This document shows positions 35,643 through 46,987 of a stretch of DNA of 64,000 nucleotides, piece by piece (the stretch's first letter is position 1; every line of letters begins with the position of its first letter). Source of the stretch: Takakia lepidozioides (Eukaryota; Streptophyta; Takakiopsida; Takakiales; Takakiaceae); assembly GCA_030704615.1 (NCBI GenBank), contig CM060731.1, positions 17,298,001-17,362,000 of the forward strand. The letters are read 5' to 3'. Both the position numbers and the translations under genes were made by a program. Below the pieces are notes generated by a model. That model did no database searches. It saw nothing but the letters and a program-made list of their open reading frames with translations, and had not been told where the DNA came from.

Positions 35643-38600
35643 TTACAACCTTCGTCCGATTCTCCCTATGCGTCTCACAACGCCAAACACAAGAAACTTA
35701 CCAACAGCTCCTCTATCAACACCGCAGGCCAGGGCTACTGCTCCACCTAATATTATCCACCGCAAGTAACCAGTGCCAGGGCGGCGGTTGTCTTTTTCAA
35801 TCCCTGAGGTATCTCCCTCAGCCGTGAGGGACAGCCCATGGCTGTTTAACAGGGTAGCAGGAACCTTGGTGTTGATACGTGCCATCAACACACAGCGAGA
35901 CACAGGTTTCCCTAGACGTCGGTCTGCTTGAAACTTTCGAATACCAGGTTCGATTTTCTTAACGCAGGGCCACATGCCCTGCCGAACTCCCAGCTTGGCC
36001 AAGTCACGCTGGATGCCCATCTCTTCATGGTGGAATAGCAACACTTCACAAGCAGTCATTTGTCCATCTCCCTTTGCCGACTCAACTGCATACCCATACA
36101 ACCCAAACGGCCATGTTAACAACATGCTTTCCCTTTAATCTAGTATTTGCATACTGACAAAAAACCAGTCCAATAGAGCCATCCTCCATTTCTCCGGTGC
36201 ATAGGCTATTCTCTTTCTTCCATCTTCAGTTTCAATTTCTTCCCCTCTTATCTAACTATTCCTCTCCTGCCCTTTTTGAAACTATCAACAACTGCTTGTC
36301 TGAGTTTCTGGACTCTCAGACATCCTAAGGAGGAGACAGAGGCTCAAAAACAAAAGAAAAATTATGGGATCCTCAATGTACCTGAGCGAATACGCCAGCT
36401 AGAAAAGAAAACATCCACCCTCCTTGGACTATGCTGCCGGGGAATTGAGGGATACTGCACACCCTGCAACCCATTTCCCTATATTAACTCCTGCAGATAG
36501 ACCCATACTGTTCTACACAAAACTACTACAGCTTTGGCCTATGGAGTCATCACTTCAGAATACAACAACATCCCCCCAGGTGTCAAGTAATTTTAGAAAA
36601 CATATTGACTGGTTCCTCCCCAAAGATTCGTCACGGCAGGCTCACATGACCAAAATCTAGTCTGATGGATGCTCCATAGAGGTGACAGCAGTGAGAACTC
36701 AATACAACCTTCATACCTATGCTGCCTAAAGGCCAAGTCCCTGAAGTATGTAACCCTCGAAGAGACAACAACTTTGTATAAACTTGTCATCTTACATTAA
36801 TGAACACATTCTTACCTGGGTGATACAGTAGTACGTGTTGTTAGCCACCCAAATACGTCGTCCAATGATATATTCACGATCTTTACAGAAGAAGGGATAC
36901 TGAACCAACCAATCCAATCCACCCACTCCAAGATCAGTACAAAGTATCTCTACATGTAGAACTCAATATAGAGTGTCTAGATCCTGCCCCCATCTTCTAT
37001 GATCCACATAAAGGTGTGCTGCATGGCTGCTGTCTCTCAAAGAGGACCTTCTATGATTTGTAACCAATTTTCCAATGACAGTACCGTAGCTCTAGAATTC
37101 TCGCCTGAGAAAACCAGTGCCTCCAAAAAAAGAGCCGATGCATAAATAATACACAGAGACGGTGGATCCATCCAAGACACCATTCATGCCAAACATTCTA
37201 AAACACAATTCCTCCTGACCAGCAACAGTTGGTATAGGGCTGACAAAACTTCAACAGTCACCACTTCCACGTGCAAAATTAGGTGACCTCTGGTTGTTCC
37301 ACTCAAAGCAAAGTATGAGAGAGAGGAGAGAAAGAGAGAAAGAGAGAAAGAGAGAGAAAAGGGGGGGGGGCAGGGAGGAGTCTAACCTTCCTAACCCATT
37401 GCACAATCATAGACCCTGTGTCTTTACACTCCTCCAACGTCTTGGTATATATGAGCATATCATCCCACACATCCCTGAATTCATCATCTGCAAAGAAGTC
37501 ACGCATTGTGTCCGGAGCCACATCCTCCAATACAGTTCGGCTTCGATACTCGGTGGGCCCTGTCTGGTACAAGTCCACAACAAACAACATCAGGACTCCA
37601 ACTACTCCAGCTGATAGCATACACAGTGGGGAGACATACAACTTGAAAAGTGGCTGTCATCCATGGCGTCTACCAATGTTATTCAGCATAGTAATTCTCA
37701 GCTACTAACCACGAGCATACATATGAGACTGGATTGCTTTGATAGGTGATTTGCTCAGATTAACTGCACCACTTTCCTGTTTCACTGAGAAACAAAGTAC
37801 CTCATGAAAGATTTACAAATAAGTTCATAAGAAGAAACAGTGACTTCTCCACATTTATATGTTACTCCCCCTCCCAATTTCAAGTGTAGTCCTTAAACAT
37901 GACTTCAATTCCACAGGATTCAAGATAAAGAGATAAATGATTTCATTACAAAGCCACTACCAATGCAGAGAAGGCCTCGACGAGCCAAGCATAAGGTCTG
38001 AAAACATTTCATCCCCACAGCTGATACTGCACCCTAGATATTAGAAAGATGGCTCTTTAGTCAACACACACACACGGTGCTGCCAAAATCATCAGTTTTG
38101 ACTGGGCAAGCTACCTGGGGTTCACGTCGCCACGCTTGGTAAGTCATGCCAGAAGTGGAACGGTCCATCATCAGCTGCCAGGTAGGCCCTCCATCAGTGC
38201 CATCCAGCCGCTTCATGAAGTCAACCAGATCCGCATCTGTCACTACTTCTTTACTGTTTTTTGTGAGAACAGAAGGGCTGCAATCATACACCACTCCAAA
38301 ACCTTCATTACAAACTTCCAATGATCCAGTAGTGATTGTCCCGATGAAGCTGTCCTAACTCTATCTCCACTTCCCTTTAACAGTTGTTGATGGGAAGGCC
38401 CAGCTTGGCCACTCCACAGATATGGGACCACATACAATCCCTGAAATTACTAGCAAAGTTGACAGGGAATTCAGCAGAGATCTTCAACAGTGGCAACAGG
38501 AAGATAAAACTGGATAAAAGTCCTCAAATCCCAAATTTCCAGAAGTAGTGACCAGACCCCTTCTCACTGTCCTGAACGAATTCAAGTCTCCAGATCACTC

Positions 38601-39167
38601 CTAAAAATGTCATAAGCATTTCCTTCCTCATAAACACACCCACTGCAACAAAACATCCTATGAAATCCATATGGAAAATAGAAATCCAACCAAAACCAAT
38701 TGGAACACATTCCAGATATGTCTCATGCCCCCCAGTCAAGAGCGCCAGCTATGCTATTGCTTCACACCTGAAACAAACCAGCCTGCAACAATTTCTCAGA
38801 TAATTGCTAACCTTGCAACAGAAGCCTGGACAGTGCATTGTGAAATGTCCTCAGCTGGAACAAGTGGCCACATCCATGCCCTAAACTTGGTCCAAGCCTC
38901 CTTCAACATCGGATAAGCAGACACAGCAGTCATTGCCAGCCAGAAGCGACGAGCTCCAAATCCAGGGGGAGTCCCCCATACAAGACGAGGTCTGCTCCTC
39001 AACCCAAGTACGAAAAAACTCACCCACCTGGGTTTCCAGGACCAACCCACAATCAAGCCAACGGTGATGGCTAGCCAGATTGGTACCAGACACATCATTA
39101 CTTCTGCCGCAGTCTCCGTAACTGCAGGCTTTCCCCATATGGAGTAATTCAACTTGCTTGTCTCCAT
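35643..39167 (-). CDS. START-domain (lipid-transfer-type) membrane protein, six exons
   Basis: Exons on the minus strand are 39167-38812, 38277-38115, 37563-37387, 36899-36816, 36463-36382 and 36085-35643. Every junction is GT-AG and phases agree, giving about 434 codons. The N-terminus has a hydrophobic segment (CLVPIWLAITVGLIVGW) and a second weaker one (FWLAMTAVSAYPML), suggesting membrane anchoring. The START domain begins near residue 135: LDGTDGGPTWQLMMDRS, YQAWRREPQ, EYRSRTVLEDV, FADDEFRDVWDDML, FFCKDREYIIGRRIW, YPSIPRQHSPRRVDVFF, CEVLLFHHEEMGI and LGVRQGMWPCVKKIEPG. This matches the plant At4g14500-type START proteins (polyketide cyclase/dehydrase and lipid transport superfamily) in length and motif order. 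A C-terminal hydrophobic stretch (WIILGGAVALACG) follows. START domains bind lipids or sterols; the ligand here is unknown. An upstream in-frame extension without a stop to 39281 leaves the start slightly uncertain. The gene looks intact. Confidence 0.88.
37318..37375. repeat. GA-rich microsatellite with G run, just 3' of a START exon donor
   Basis: An (AGAG/AAAG)n tract followed by about ten G lies 12 bp inside the intron after the 37563-37387 exon. On the coding strand it is a CT-rich tract downstream of the donor. Confidence 0.9.
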
Positions 39168-39979
39168 GTCTGCAACTTCGAGCTGGTTACGGGGCGACTC
39201 TGCCAAGAGGACGGAATCGTCTGAATTTCTTTGGAACAGAAATCTGTGAAGCAAACGAAAGGAAATGATAAAGTGAAACAAACATGGGCTTACTGCAAAA
39301 TCTTAACTGTGAATCTATTCTAGTAACTTGCCCAGCTCCAGCTCTGTTACCTCTGGCAACCCTGAATTGAATCCAGGAAAACCCCAATATCTCTGCCAAC
39401 CTCGACTCTACTAATTCCAATTTCCGTTTGACCGCAAAGTGTCCTAACCGCACTCCTAGCAGCTGCAATAGGAGGCGGCATCCACAAACCCCCCCCTCGA
39501 GGCAATTCCTTCATTTCGGAGCTATGAATTTGGTAGGGCTACCCTAGAGAAATGTATGCGAAAGAGATAGCTAGATCTGCGGCAGTCTAGAGGTGCAGTG
39601 ACTAACCCAGCCTGACCACCAGTTAGCAACCGCCTGAACCTGGACAGGTTGCACCAGCCTAGCCACTCGTATTTTGCCACCTGCTAACCTTCCACAACAG
39701 ATTGCCGCCAACAGCTGCAAAGCTTCCTACGCACAAATTTCCTGGATAGCGCTCAGTGAGACAGAAGTGGCGTGAAGAAATCTGCGAGCACCAACCCGGA
39801 ACCTCGACTCGGAAAATCGGCCCAAAAACTACCGCTGTTGTGTCTCCCTCTCAAACCCTTCCAATGGAAGTTCCGCGTTCAGACTTCAGACCCAAATCTG
39901 TCCTACTCTTCTTTCGAAGTAGTAATATCGTCCGACTGCTCTAAACAAATAAAAAAATAAAAGGATGCGCTCCTTATTG

Positions 39980-40620
39980 CGAATCAATCTCTTTTCGCCG
40001 AGCACCGGAACAAGATAGATCAGGACATAATCTGTACGAGCTCAACAATCCAACTTGCTGCTCTCCTTAAAATCCCGGAAGACGATACGATTGCCCGCGT
40101 CTCCCACTTCCAAAAACCTGCAATCCGTGTGCCCTCCCTCCCTCCCTTGCGCAACTGGAGCTCGCAAGATTGCCCAACGCCTCCAGCAACGTGGTCAAAA
40201 CAAACCCCCAAATCTCAAACCCACTAAGATTTCCGCCCACACAGCATCACCGACGACACAATGGCGGTTACACCATATCCCAGCGCCCTCTGCGCCAGGT
40301 CAATGCAGATCCCGGGAGCTTTAAGGGGCTACAGATAGTTCCCGCAAGCCCCCACGTCATTGGATGTTTGCAGAGGCCGATAGCTCAACCAAATGCTATC
40401 GCCGCGAGGTCGGCTGCTTCCTGCGATTGGGAGAGAAGGCGACGACAACATCGAGAGCACGCCATGGCAGCAAGACCCTGGCATGACGCCACGCTCCTCG
40501 CCTCTCGGCCGTCGTGGCGCCTCCTCACTTGGCGGCGCTCCCTCTCTTGGATATGTTCTCCCTCCCTTCCCCACTTATCCCACTTCTTACACTTCACACA
40601 ACCTCCATGCAGGTAAGTGG
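39980..40620. other. GC-richer gene-free segment upstream of the START gene
   Basis: This segment is more GC-rich and CpG-rich than its surroundings and lies 0.8-1.4 kb upstream of the proposed START-gene ATG, on the 5' side. It could contain the promoter or a 5' untranslated exon. Open frames on both strands (for example 40170-40616 plus) have no recognisable domain. From 40.6 to 41.6 kb I see only AT-rich sequence and an (AAT)n microsatellite at 41280-41300. Confidence 0.35.
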
Positions 40621-41605
40621 TTTGGTGAAAAGTGGCTAGTGTTTTACCTCATCTCTTTGAGTCTGGAAACAACCTTTGTCAAGGTAGTTCGTGAAGGCAA
40701 CTTTGGACGTTCAACGACTCACACACTGACAGCTGGCCGTCATATCCATAGAATATATATATTGTATATATAGGTAGGATCTTTTCTTAATAACTTTTGT
40801 TTTTTGTTTTTTGGAAAAAGGGAATGGAAGCCCTTAATAACTACTTAAAACACGGAGACTCAGAATTGACTGTAAACTTAAAACGAAAAAATTAGGAATA
40901 ATGTAAGCACGCGTGCGTACTTTTGCAGGGCCCACTATCAAATCCTCCCCACCTCTTTCCTACCCGGGATTCACTGTCAAATATATTTGAATGCAAAGGG
41001 TACTAATGACAAATAGTCCAATGGTGATGGTACTCATGAGGTGCAGGGTTGGATTCTTAGAGGATGGGTGTTTCACCCGGTCTCTGGTCTCTACCAATTG
41101 GACTGACGCTCCATCCCGTGTCACTCTTGTGCCACTGTTTCGGTGTCACTCCGATGATATCACCCATGTTAGTCGGGACTCTCAGAAGAGGTGGGGAAGA
41201 TTTGACAAGATGGAAACCGGCTTACCATGCAGCGCACTCTTATATTAAGTTCTTACATTATTTCTATTTTCTCCATGTACCAATAATAATAATAATAATA
41301 ACCGTGCCATGAGGCATACAAAAAGGGATACCATCATAGTCCTACTATTGACTCATGCTGGAAGTGAGCGGTCAATCCCTTCCCAACATAGAATAATACT
41401 TGTTTGTTTCCTTCTTGGCAAAGAGGGGTAACGGCGACCCTAGGTGCCAAGGAATCAATAACCTTGGAAGATGCCTTCACATACCATGGGAGATGCCGTG
41501 ACGTCGGAGATGGCCTCTTGCCCAAGAAAGAGAGGCTAAATCAGACAACCGGTTCTGCATGAAACCATGTCTTGGTCACACGCTACCCAACCTCAACATA
41601 GTAAG

Positions 41606-41955
41606 CAATGCTTCTACCTTCTACAGATGCTAGCTTGACTGTTGAACCAATGCTTCTACCTTCTATATGGTAGCAGATTGACTGTTGAACCAATGCTTCT
41701 ACCCTTCTACAGATGGTAGCAGATTGACTGTTGAACCAATGCTTCTACCCTTCTACAGATGGTAGCAGATTGACTGTTGAACCAATGCTTCTACCCTTCT
41801 ACAGACGGTAGCAGATTGACTGTAGAACCAATGCTTCTACCTTCTACAGATGCTAGCAGATTCACTGTTGAACCAATGCTTCTACCCTTCTACAGATATT
41901 GCTAAGACTTAGCAGATTGACTGCAGATGGTAGCAGATTGACTGTTGAACCAATG
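41606..41955. repeat. Minisatellite, about 45-bp unit, six to seven copies
   Basis: The unit contains AACCAATGCTTCTACC, TTCTACAGATGGTAGCAG and ATTGACTGTTG. Starts are near 41644, 41688, 41734, 41780, 41826 and 41873, with a disrupted last copy. Within each unit CTTCTAC is partly complementary to GGTAGCAG. The sequence between this and 43.4 kb holds an (AT)n run at 42390-42407 and no gene. Confidence 0.9.
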
Positions 41956-43496
41956 CCGGAGCCGACACGGAATATACTGGACTGTAGGAGCAGTGATGGC
42001 AGGTACTACTAGGAGGCTGGCATGTCTCTTGTAGCAAATTTGGGAGTGGATGAAAAGTGGGGACTTATCCACTCCACAGCCTATGTTTACCTTGCACTGT
42101 GATTTTTGAGATAAGACTGTGACTCAATTGAGGCATACCATAGTTACTAACTGCAGTTAAGTATATACACATAGAAAATACCTACCCTGGTTATTGCAGG
42201 AGTATCGCCTATGAGTCTGGGGTTCAATCCTCAGTAGTTTCGTTGGGCCTGGGGTTCAGTTCAGTCTCCTGTATGCCTCATGAAAGGGGGTTATTTGTTA
42301 TTTCCCCCCCTTCTCGAAGTGAGCTGTTGCTCAGGTTTCCTTTCCCACCCCCCCCCTCCTTAAAAAAAAGCCAGGGTAAGAGGTCTATGTATATATATAT
42401 ATATATGAACGTCTTAGATATACTCAGCAAGCGCGCATTGATCCCCCCCTTGTAACTTCCAACCTTGTTTCAGGCAGTAACAATATTTTTACTTATATAT
42501 AGAAGAACACTAAGAATAATGTAAGAACTTAATGCACACTTGCAATTTCTGGGAGTCGGTGTCTGCGAGAAGACCCGCGGGTGCCATTCAGGGGGTGCCA
42601 TTCAGGGGAATAAGCGCCCTGAAACTACAAAGAGATTTTTCGACCGGTGCTTTCCGGGAGTGTAACTCCACTCAGGGTTACACAGCAGGGAGTGTAACTC
42701 TACTTGGTGTAACTCGTTCTTGGTTGCAAAATTTGACCGCATCCAAATTTGGCTAAGTATAAAATGGACTTAGAGGAGTTACACAAGATGGAGGGTGACA
42801 CTACCCGAGGTTACTCTAGTTATAATTACACAGACCCGGGTTCCACTGGCGGTTACACGAGCCACCCATTGCGAGTTGAACCCAATAACGAATCCAGGTA
42901 AGAGGTGGTGGGGAGTATTTGACAGGGGGGCTGCCGCAGGAGGCCATGCTGCCAGAACCCGGCGAAAGTATGCCTCCATTAAGTTCTTTCATTATTCCAA
43001 TGTTTGCCCTTACATATATATACAGTTGAGTATATCTATGTCAAACGCATTCTAATTTTCTTAGTCATAATGTGGTACTAGAGTCGCAGTCTTGTGCTAA
43101 ATGATGAAATGAGAGTTATAATGGATTAAGATGAAATGAATGGATGAATATATGGATGAAGTAAAAATTATCCAAGGCATTTTGAGAAATTGTCACATAT
43201 TAAGACAAAGAGGTCACAAAGGGGGGTTAGATTCCATATGACTGGTGCATCAAGGGGGTGGAGTTTGTTAGAGTACAGAACTGTTGGGAATTTTCCTTTG
43301 TGTTTTCAGTACACTCCAGATAAGAAGGAATCTTCCGATTCTGTAAGGTACGATCATGTCCATCTTCTTGTGGAAATAAGGCCTAAAGCACTGCCAAATT
43401 TTCTTTTTTGTATTTTCCGTTAAAAAGCAGAATTAATGGGGATGCAATCCACATCCACCGGCCATTAGATTTTTTTTTAGATTTTTTGGCATTTCT

Positions 43497-43621
43497 GTAC
43501 GTAGGGTAATGCCCCTCGTGTTGGGCATTCCTGGATTTTCAGGCCTTCCCCTGGGGCTACCGCCCTCAGCGTTAGGCCCTTAAATCTAGGAATGCCCTCC
43601 ACTCATGGCATTACCCTGTAC
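43497..43621. mobile_element. Small fold-back (hairpin) element
   Basis: The left arm GTACGTAGGGTAATGCCCC and the inner GGGCATTCCTGGATTT pair with the right arms AAATCTAGGAATGCCC and GGCATTACCCTGTAC. The whole 125 bp can therefore fold as an imperfect hairpin with arms of roughly 45 bp. Its size and structure resemble a MITE. I could not define a target duplication. Just downstream, 43741-43771 holds another small hairpin (ACATACCATT/TGGTATGT). Confidence 0.6.
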
Positions 43622-44032
43622 ATTATGTTTACTTAGAGGGAATTCCCCATTGGAGGGCGTATAACGGTGTGAGGGGAGTAGTCCTAGGGCGTAGCCTGAG
43701 GCACTACAACCCGAACACCAAGGTGGGGGACTTCCACAACATACATACCATTGTTGGTATGGTATGTACAAAAACCCGGGTATCAACCCAGTTATGTACC
43801 CGGGTTTGGAAGCCCCTACCATATGGTTCCAAAGGTTGGGTAGCGCATGAGCGTGCTCGCGTGAGCAGAAGACAAAATGCCCGAAAATTCATGAATATTC
43901 CCAAAAAGATGCTATGGCGAAACTAAAATTGGAAAATTTGTGCTAACAAGGACCAAATTGTGCGCACATGAACAGACTTGTGCTCACGTGAGCACAAGCC
44001 ACACATAGATGGGTTAGTCACCCTATCACCAA

Positions 44033-44283
44033 ACACAATACATATTGTTTCGCCCACGAAACCATAAGATAATGACCTACGTAGCGATACTTGGAAATTT
44101 CGTCGACGAAATCCGCTATTTCATTGGCGAAACCCACTATTTTGCTGGCAAAATCCACTATTTCGCTGGAGAAACCCGATACCTTGATTTATTTCGTTAA
44201 CGAAACCCGCTGTTTGCCTTATTATATAAAAATTGTTCAACTATTGTTTGGTATTTGTGTGTTTTGGATGGTGTTGGTTATTG
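44033..44283. repeat. Dispersed repeat with TTTCG-NNNN-CGAAA palindromes, copy 1
   Basis: This segment shares long runs with 52889-53108: TTTCGCCCACGAAACCATA, GATAATGACCTACG, GAAATTTCG, CCCGATACCTTGATTTATTT, AACGAAACCCG and GTGTTTTGGATGGTGTTGGT. Its hallmark is a series of short inverted repeats of the form TTTCGxxxxCGAAA (for example TTTCGTCGACGAAA and TTTCGTTAACGAAA) every 25-35 bp. No coding capacity is visible. Other stretches of 43.6-45.3 kb hold nothing recognisable. Confidence 0.85.
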
Positions 44284-45361
44284 TGACGTTGTTTTTCTCT
44301 AACGCGTTATTCTTTAGAATACCAAAGCTGTAGATATATGGAACTTGGAGCTTGTAGATATACATTATGGGTGATTTTGAGGTTTTATCCCGTTTTGAAA
44401 ACATATAGCTCTTGTGACCGCGGTTTAAAAACATAAAATCCCCATGACCGTGGGTTTGTGCTCACGTGCTACCAACCCCCCGGTTCCAGATAGGTCGGAA
44501 ATAACTTACCTGTAGGGTATGATTAGGGTTTTGGGGAGCGCGATACCCTAGGGGATTGGTCTCGGCTCATCAGTTGTTGATGTTGTTACTTGATTCGTCG
44601 CTGGAACTCAGTTGCTGGTATTGCCGATCCGGTATCAATGCGCGTAGCCTAGAGATGGCTATACACATATTGATTCCTTGGATTGCAGCCCACGAGATCA
44701 CGGGAGAGTGGTCTTTTCTAAAGTAATGAGCAGTGAGGTATTTGGTCCATAATGTTGTACCTCATTCTATAGTAAGCATGTGAATTTGCATGCTACAATT
44801 AGTGTGTGCTTCTTTCTGAAATGTATTTTTTGAAGTACTTTACCCGAAGTTGATTTCAGAGGTATCAAGGTTTTCATACCATTGTTGATACTAGGTCTGC
44901 AAATGTGAAATGCTGACATTCATTATTGGTACCCTACAAGTAGCAAAATCTGTTTTTTTTTTAAAATGTTGCATACCCTTGTTTGGGACATTTCTAAACT
45001 TCTATACTACCATGACCCTCCTGGTATCTCCAAAACACGATACCAGACCAGCACTGGTAAATACAAAGTTTTTTTTTCCCTGCTGTGGATGGCTGAGATC
45101 CCTAGAACTGAAATAAAAGAAATTAAATGACCCTATGTTGATGTCAGATTCAACAGAAAATTAATTAAATTTTGCAACCCTAATTAAAACTGTTCCCTCA
45201 TTAAAACTGCCGAAACCCTAGAACACAGAAATGAAGTGCGGGAACCTTGGGGCCAAACAATAATTATTTTGGCACGCAGGTGTCTAATCTGACAGCAACT
45301 ACGATTGTAGAGGAAAGATGAGAGGCATTCCGACAAATAAGGTCAAAGGGGAAGGAAAAAC

Positions 45362-45693
45362 CAGTGTTGGGCGGTTATTTAAATTTCTCTCTAATACCCG
45401 GCGGTTACCTATCCGGTGATATATACATATATGACTGGCGGAGGTGAGAAAATGAAGTAACCGGTCCCGTTTGGGACCGGCAGAGGTTAGGCATTCAACT
45501 AACCGAGCAGAGAACCTTTTAAAGAACCGCCCAACACCCGCGGTTATTTGATGAAACCGCCGGTTATTTGAGGTTTTTGCAAGTAATCACAACCGCAGGT
45601 TATATCTAGCCATAAAAAGGTTAGTAGTCTCCTAAAATTTGAAGCAACCGGAACCACCGGTTATGAAGAAAATAAAATAACCGCCCAACATTG
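45362..45693. mobile_element. hAT-like miniature element (332 bp)
   Basis: The left end is CAGTGTTGGGCGGTTATTT. The right end, reverse-complemented, is CAATGTTGGGCGGTTATTTT, a near-perfect terminal inverted repeat of about 20 bp. Flanking 8-mers GGAAAAAC and CAAAAAAC agree at 6 of 8 positions. The interior repeats words such as CCGGCGGTTA, AACCGCCGGTTAT and a GGGACC palindrome. The ends are related to those of the 775-bp element at 30237-31011 (CAGTRTTxGGCxG), so both probably belong to one hAT family. Confidence 0.75.
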
Positions 45694-46987
45694 CAAAAAA
45701 CCAGTAGGTTGTTATGCAACGGAGCTGGACCATTCAACCTTTGGTTGTGATTTCACAATCCTGGAAGAATATCTCCTGGAAAACTGGCCACAAATCTTGG
45801 ATGAAAGGCGGTTGAAAGCAGGATGCAGAGGTATATGAACAAATAACAAACTTTATTATGATTTCAAGTGCTCCTCGAACCAAACAAGAGGGTGCCAGCT
45901 GGTAGCACTGGAACAGTTGTTCACTTCTAACTCTCGGAAGAAATGGAGGGAAAGTTTGCATGATGGTCCTGAGAGAACAGATATCAGAATACCGATAAAT
46001 TAGTACACAGTTACAATTGAGGCCACAATCCAAAAGCTGTTGGCAGACGCTCATTAGTTGAGCCTTCAGGTGTGACAGCCAACTTGGGTTGTCATCTGAG
46101 ACTCAACCGAACAGAGACATTCAACTATGGAAGTTTGGAAATTTAGGAGAACCCAAACTTTGCAGAACCTACGGGCACCTTCCCACTCTTGGCTTCTCAA
46201 ATTTGAAATTCGAGCTTTCCCCTGAATGCAATCATTCGTTAGAGTGGGTGTCTTGATCATTCTTATATTTGCCTTCCGCCATCATCTCCACAATGTTCAG
46301 ATCTGTTTCGGAATTTCATGAGCACTGACAGTGGACACAGAATGCACTGTGCAACTGCATGTATTTAGTGATTTAAAGTTCAACAATATAAGTCGAGGCT
46401 GTCTTGAGAACTTTGTGGTGTTACAGTAGGACAGTGAAGTGGGTGAAAGGAGCCTTGTGAGGTTAGGAGTGTTGGGTTCATGGACATCACGTGAACCACA
46501 TCATGCACAGCGCTGGAGAGAGGTTGGGTATTGATCAACGTTTCCACTCAGGACTGTCATCAATGTTCGAGCATGAAGCTGTTTCTATACTCTCTCCACC
46601 GGAGTACCACTGTAGCTCTATGGTGGAGGAAGTTGTTTCTATGCCTCAGGAAAGGGCAGTGTAGTGTAGACTATGTATAAATGGGTGCAACGGTAGAGCT
46701 ATCTGCACAGATTATTCCAGAGTGTACATGTCTTACAGATAGTTCTTGAGCAGCTGTTCAAACATTCTGGAGGATTCCACTCTGTAAGGACAAACGGCAG
46801 CTTGTGGGTGGCATCGCTGTAGTCGACCGCCCCTTGTGTTCAGGAGCGTAATTTCATGAGCATAAACAGTCCAATCTTGAGCAATATATGAAGTTGCAGA
46901 CCCACATGTAGGTCAGCAGCAGATGAGTAAATGGATCGCGCTGGTTTGGCGATCGCAGCTGAGCAGGGAGTGATGCTCGAGTAGAGA

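Noticed and set aside
36276-36500. Plus-strand frame with RHPKEETEAQKQKKNYG
   Set aside because: It overlaps a well-supported START exon on the minus strand (36463-36382) and has no family match.
40170-40616. 148-codon plus-strand frame in GC-richer sequence
   Set aside because: Frames are open on both strands, composition is biased and no domain is seen; more likely promoter or untranslated sequence.
42221-42245. GGTTCAATCC-like word suggesting a tRNA T-arm
   Set aside because: No matching A-box, acceptor stem or anticodon arm could be placed around it.
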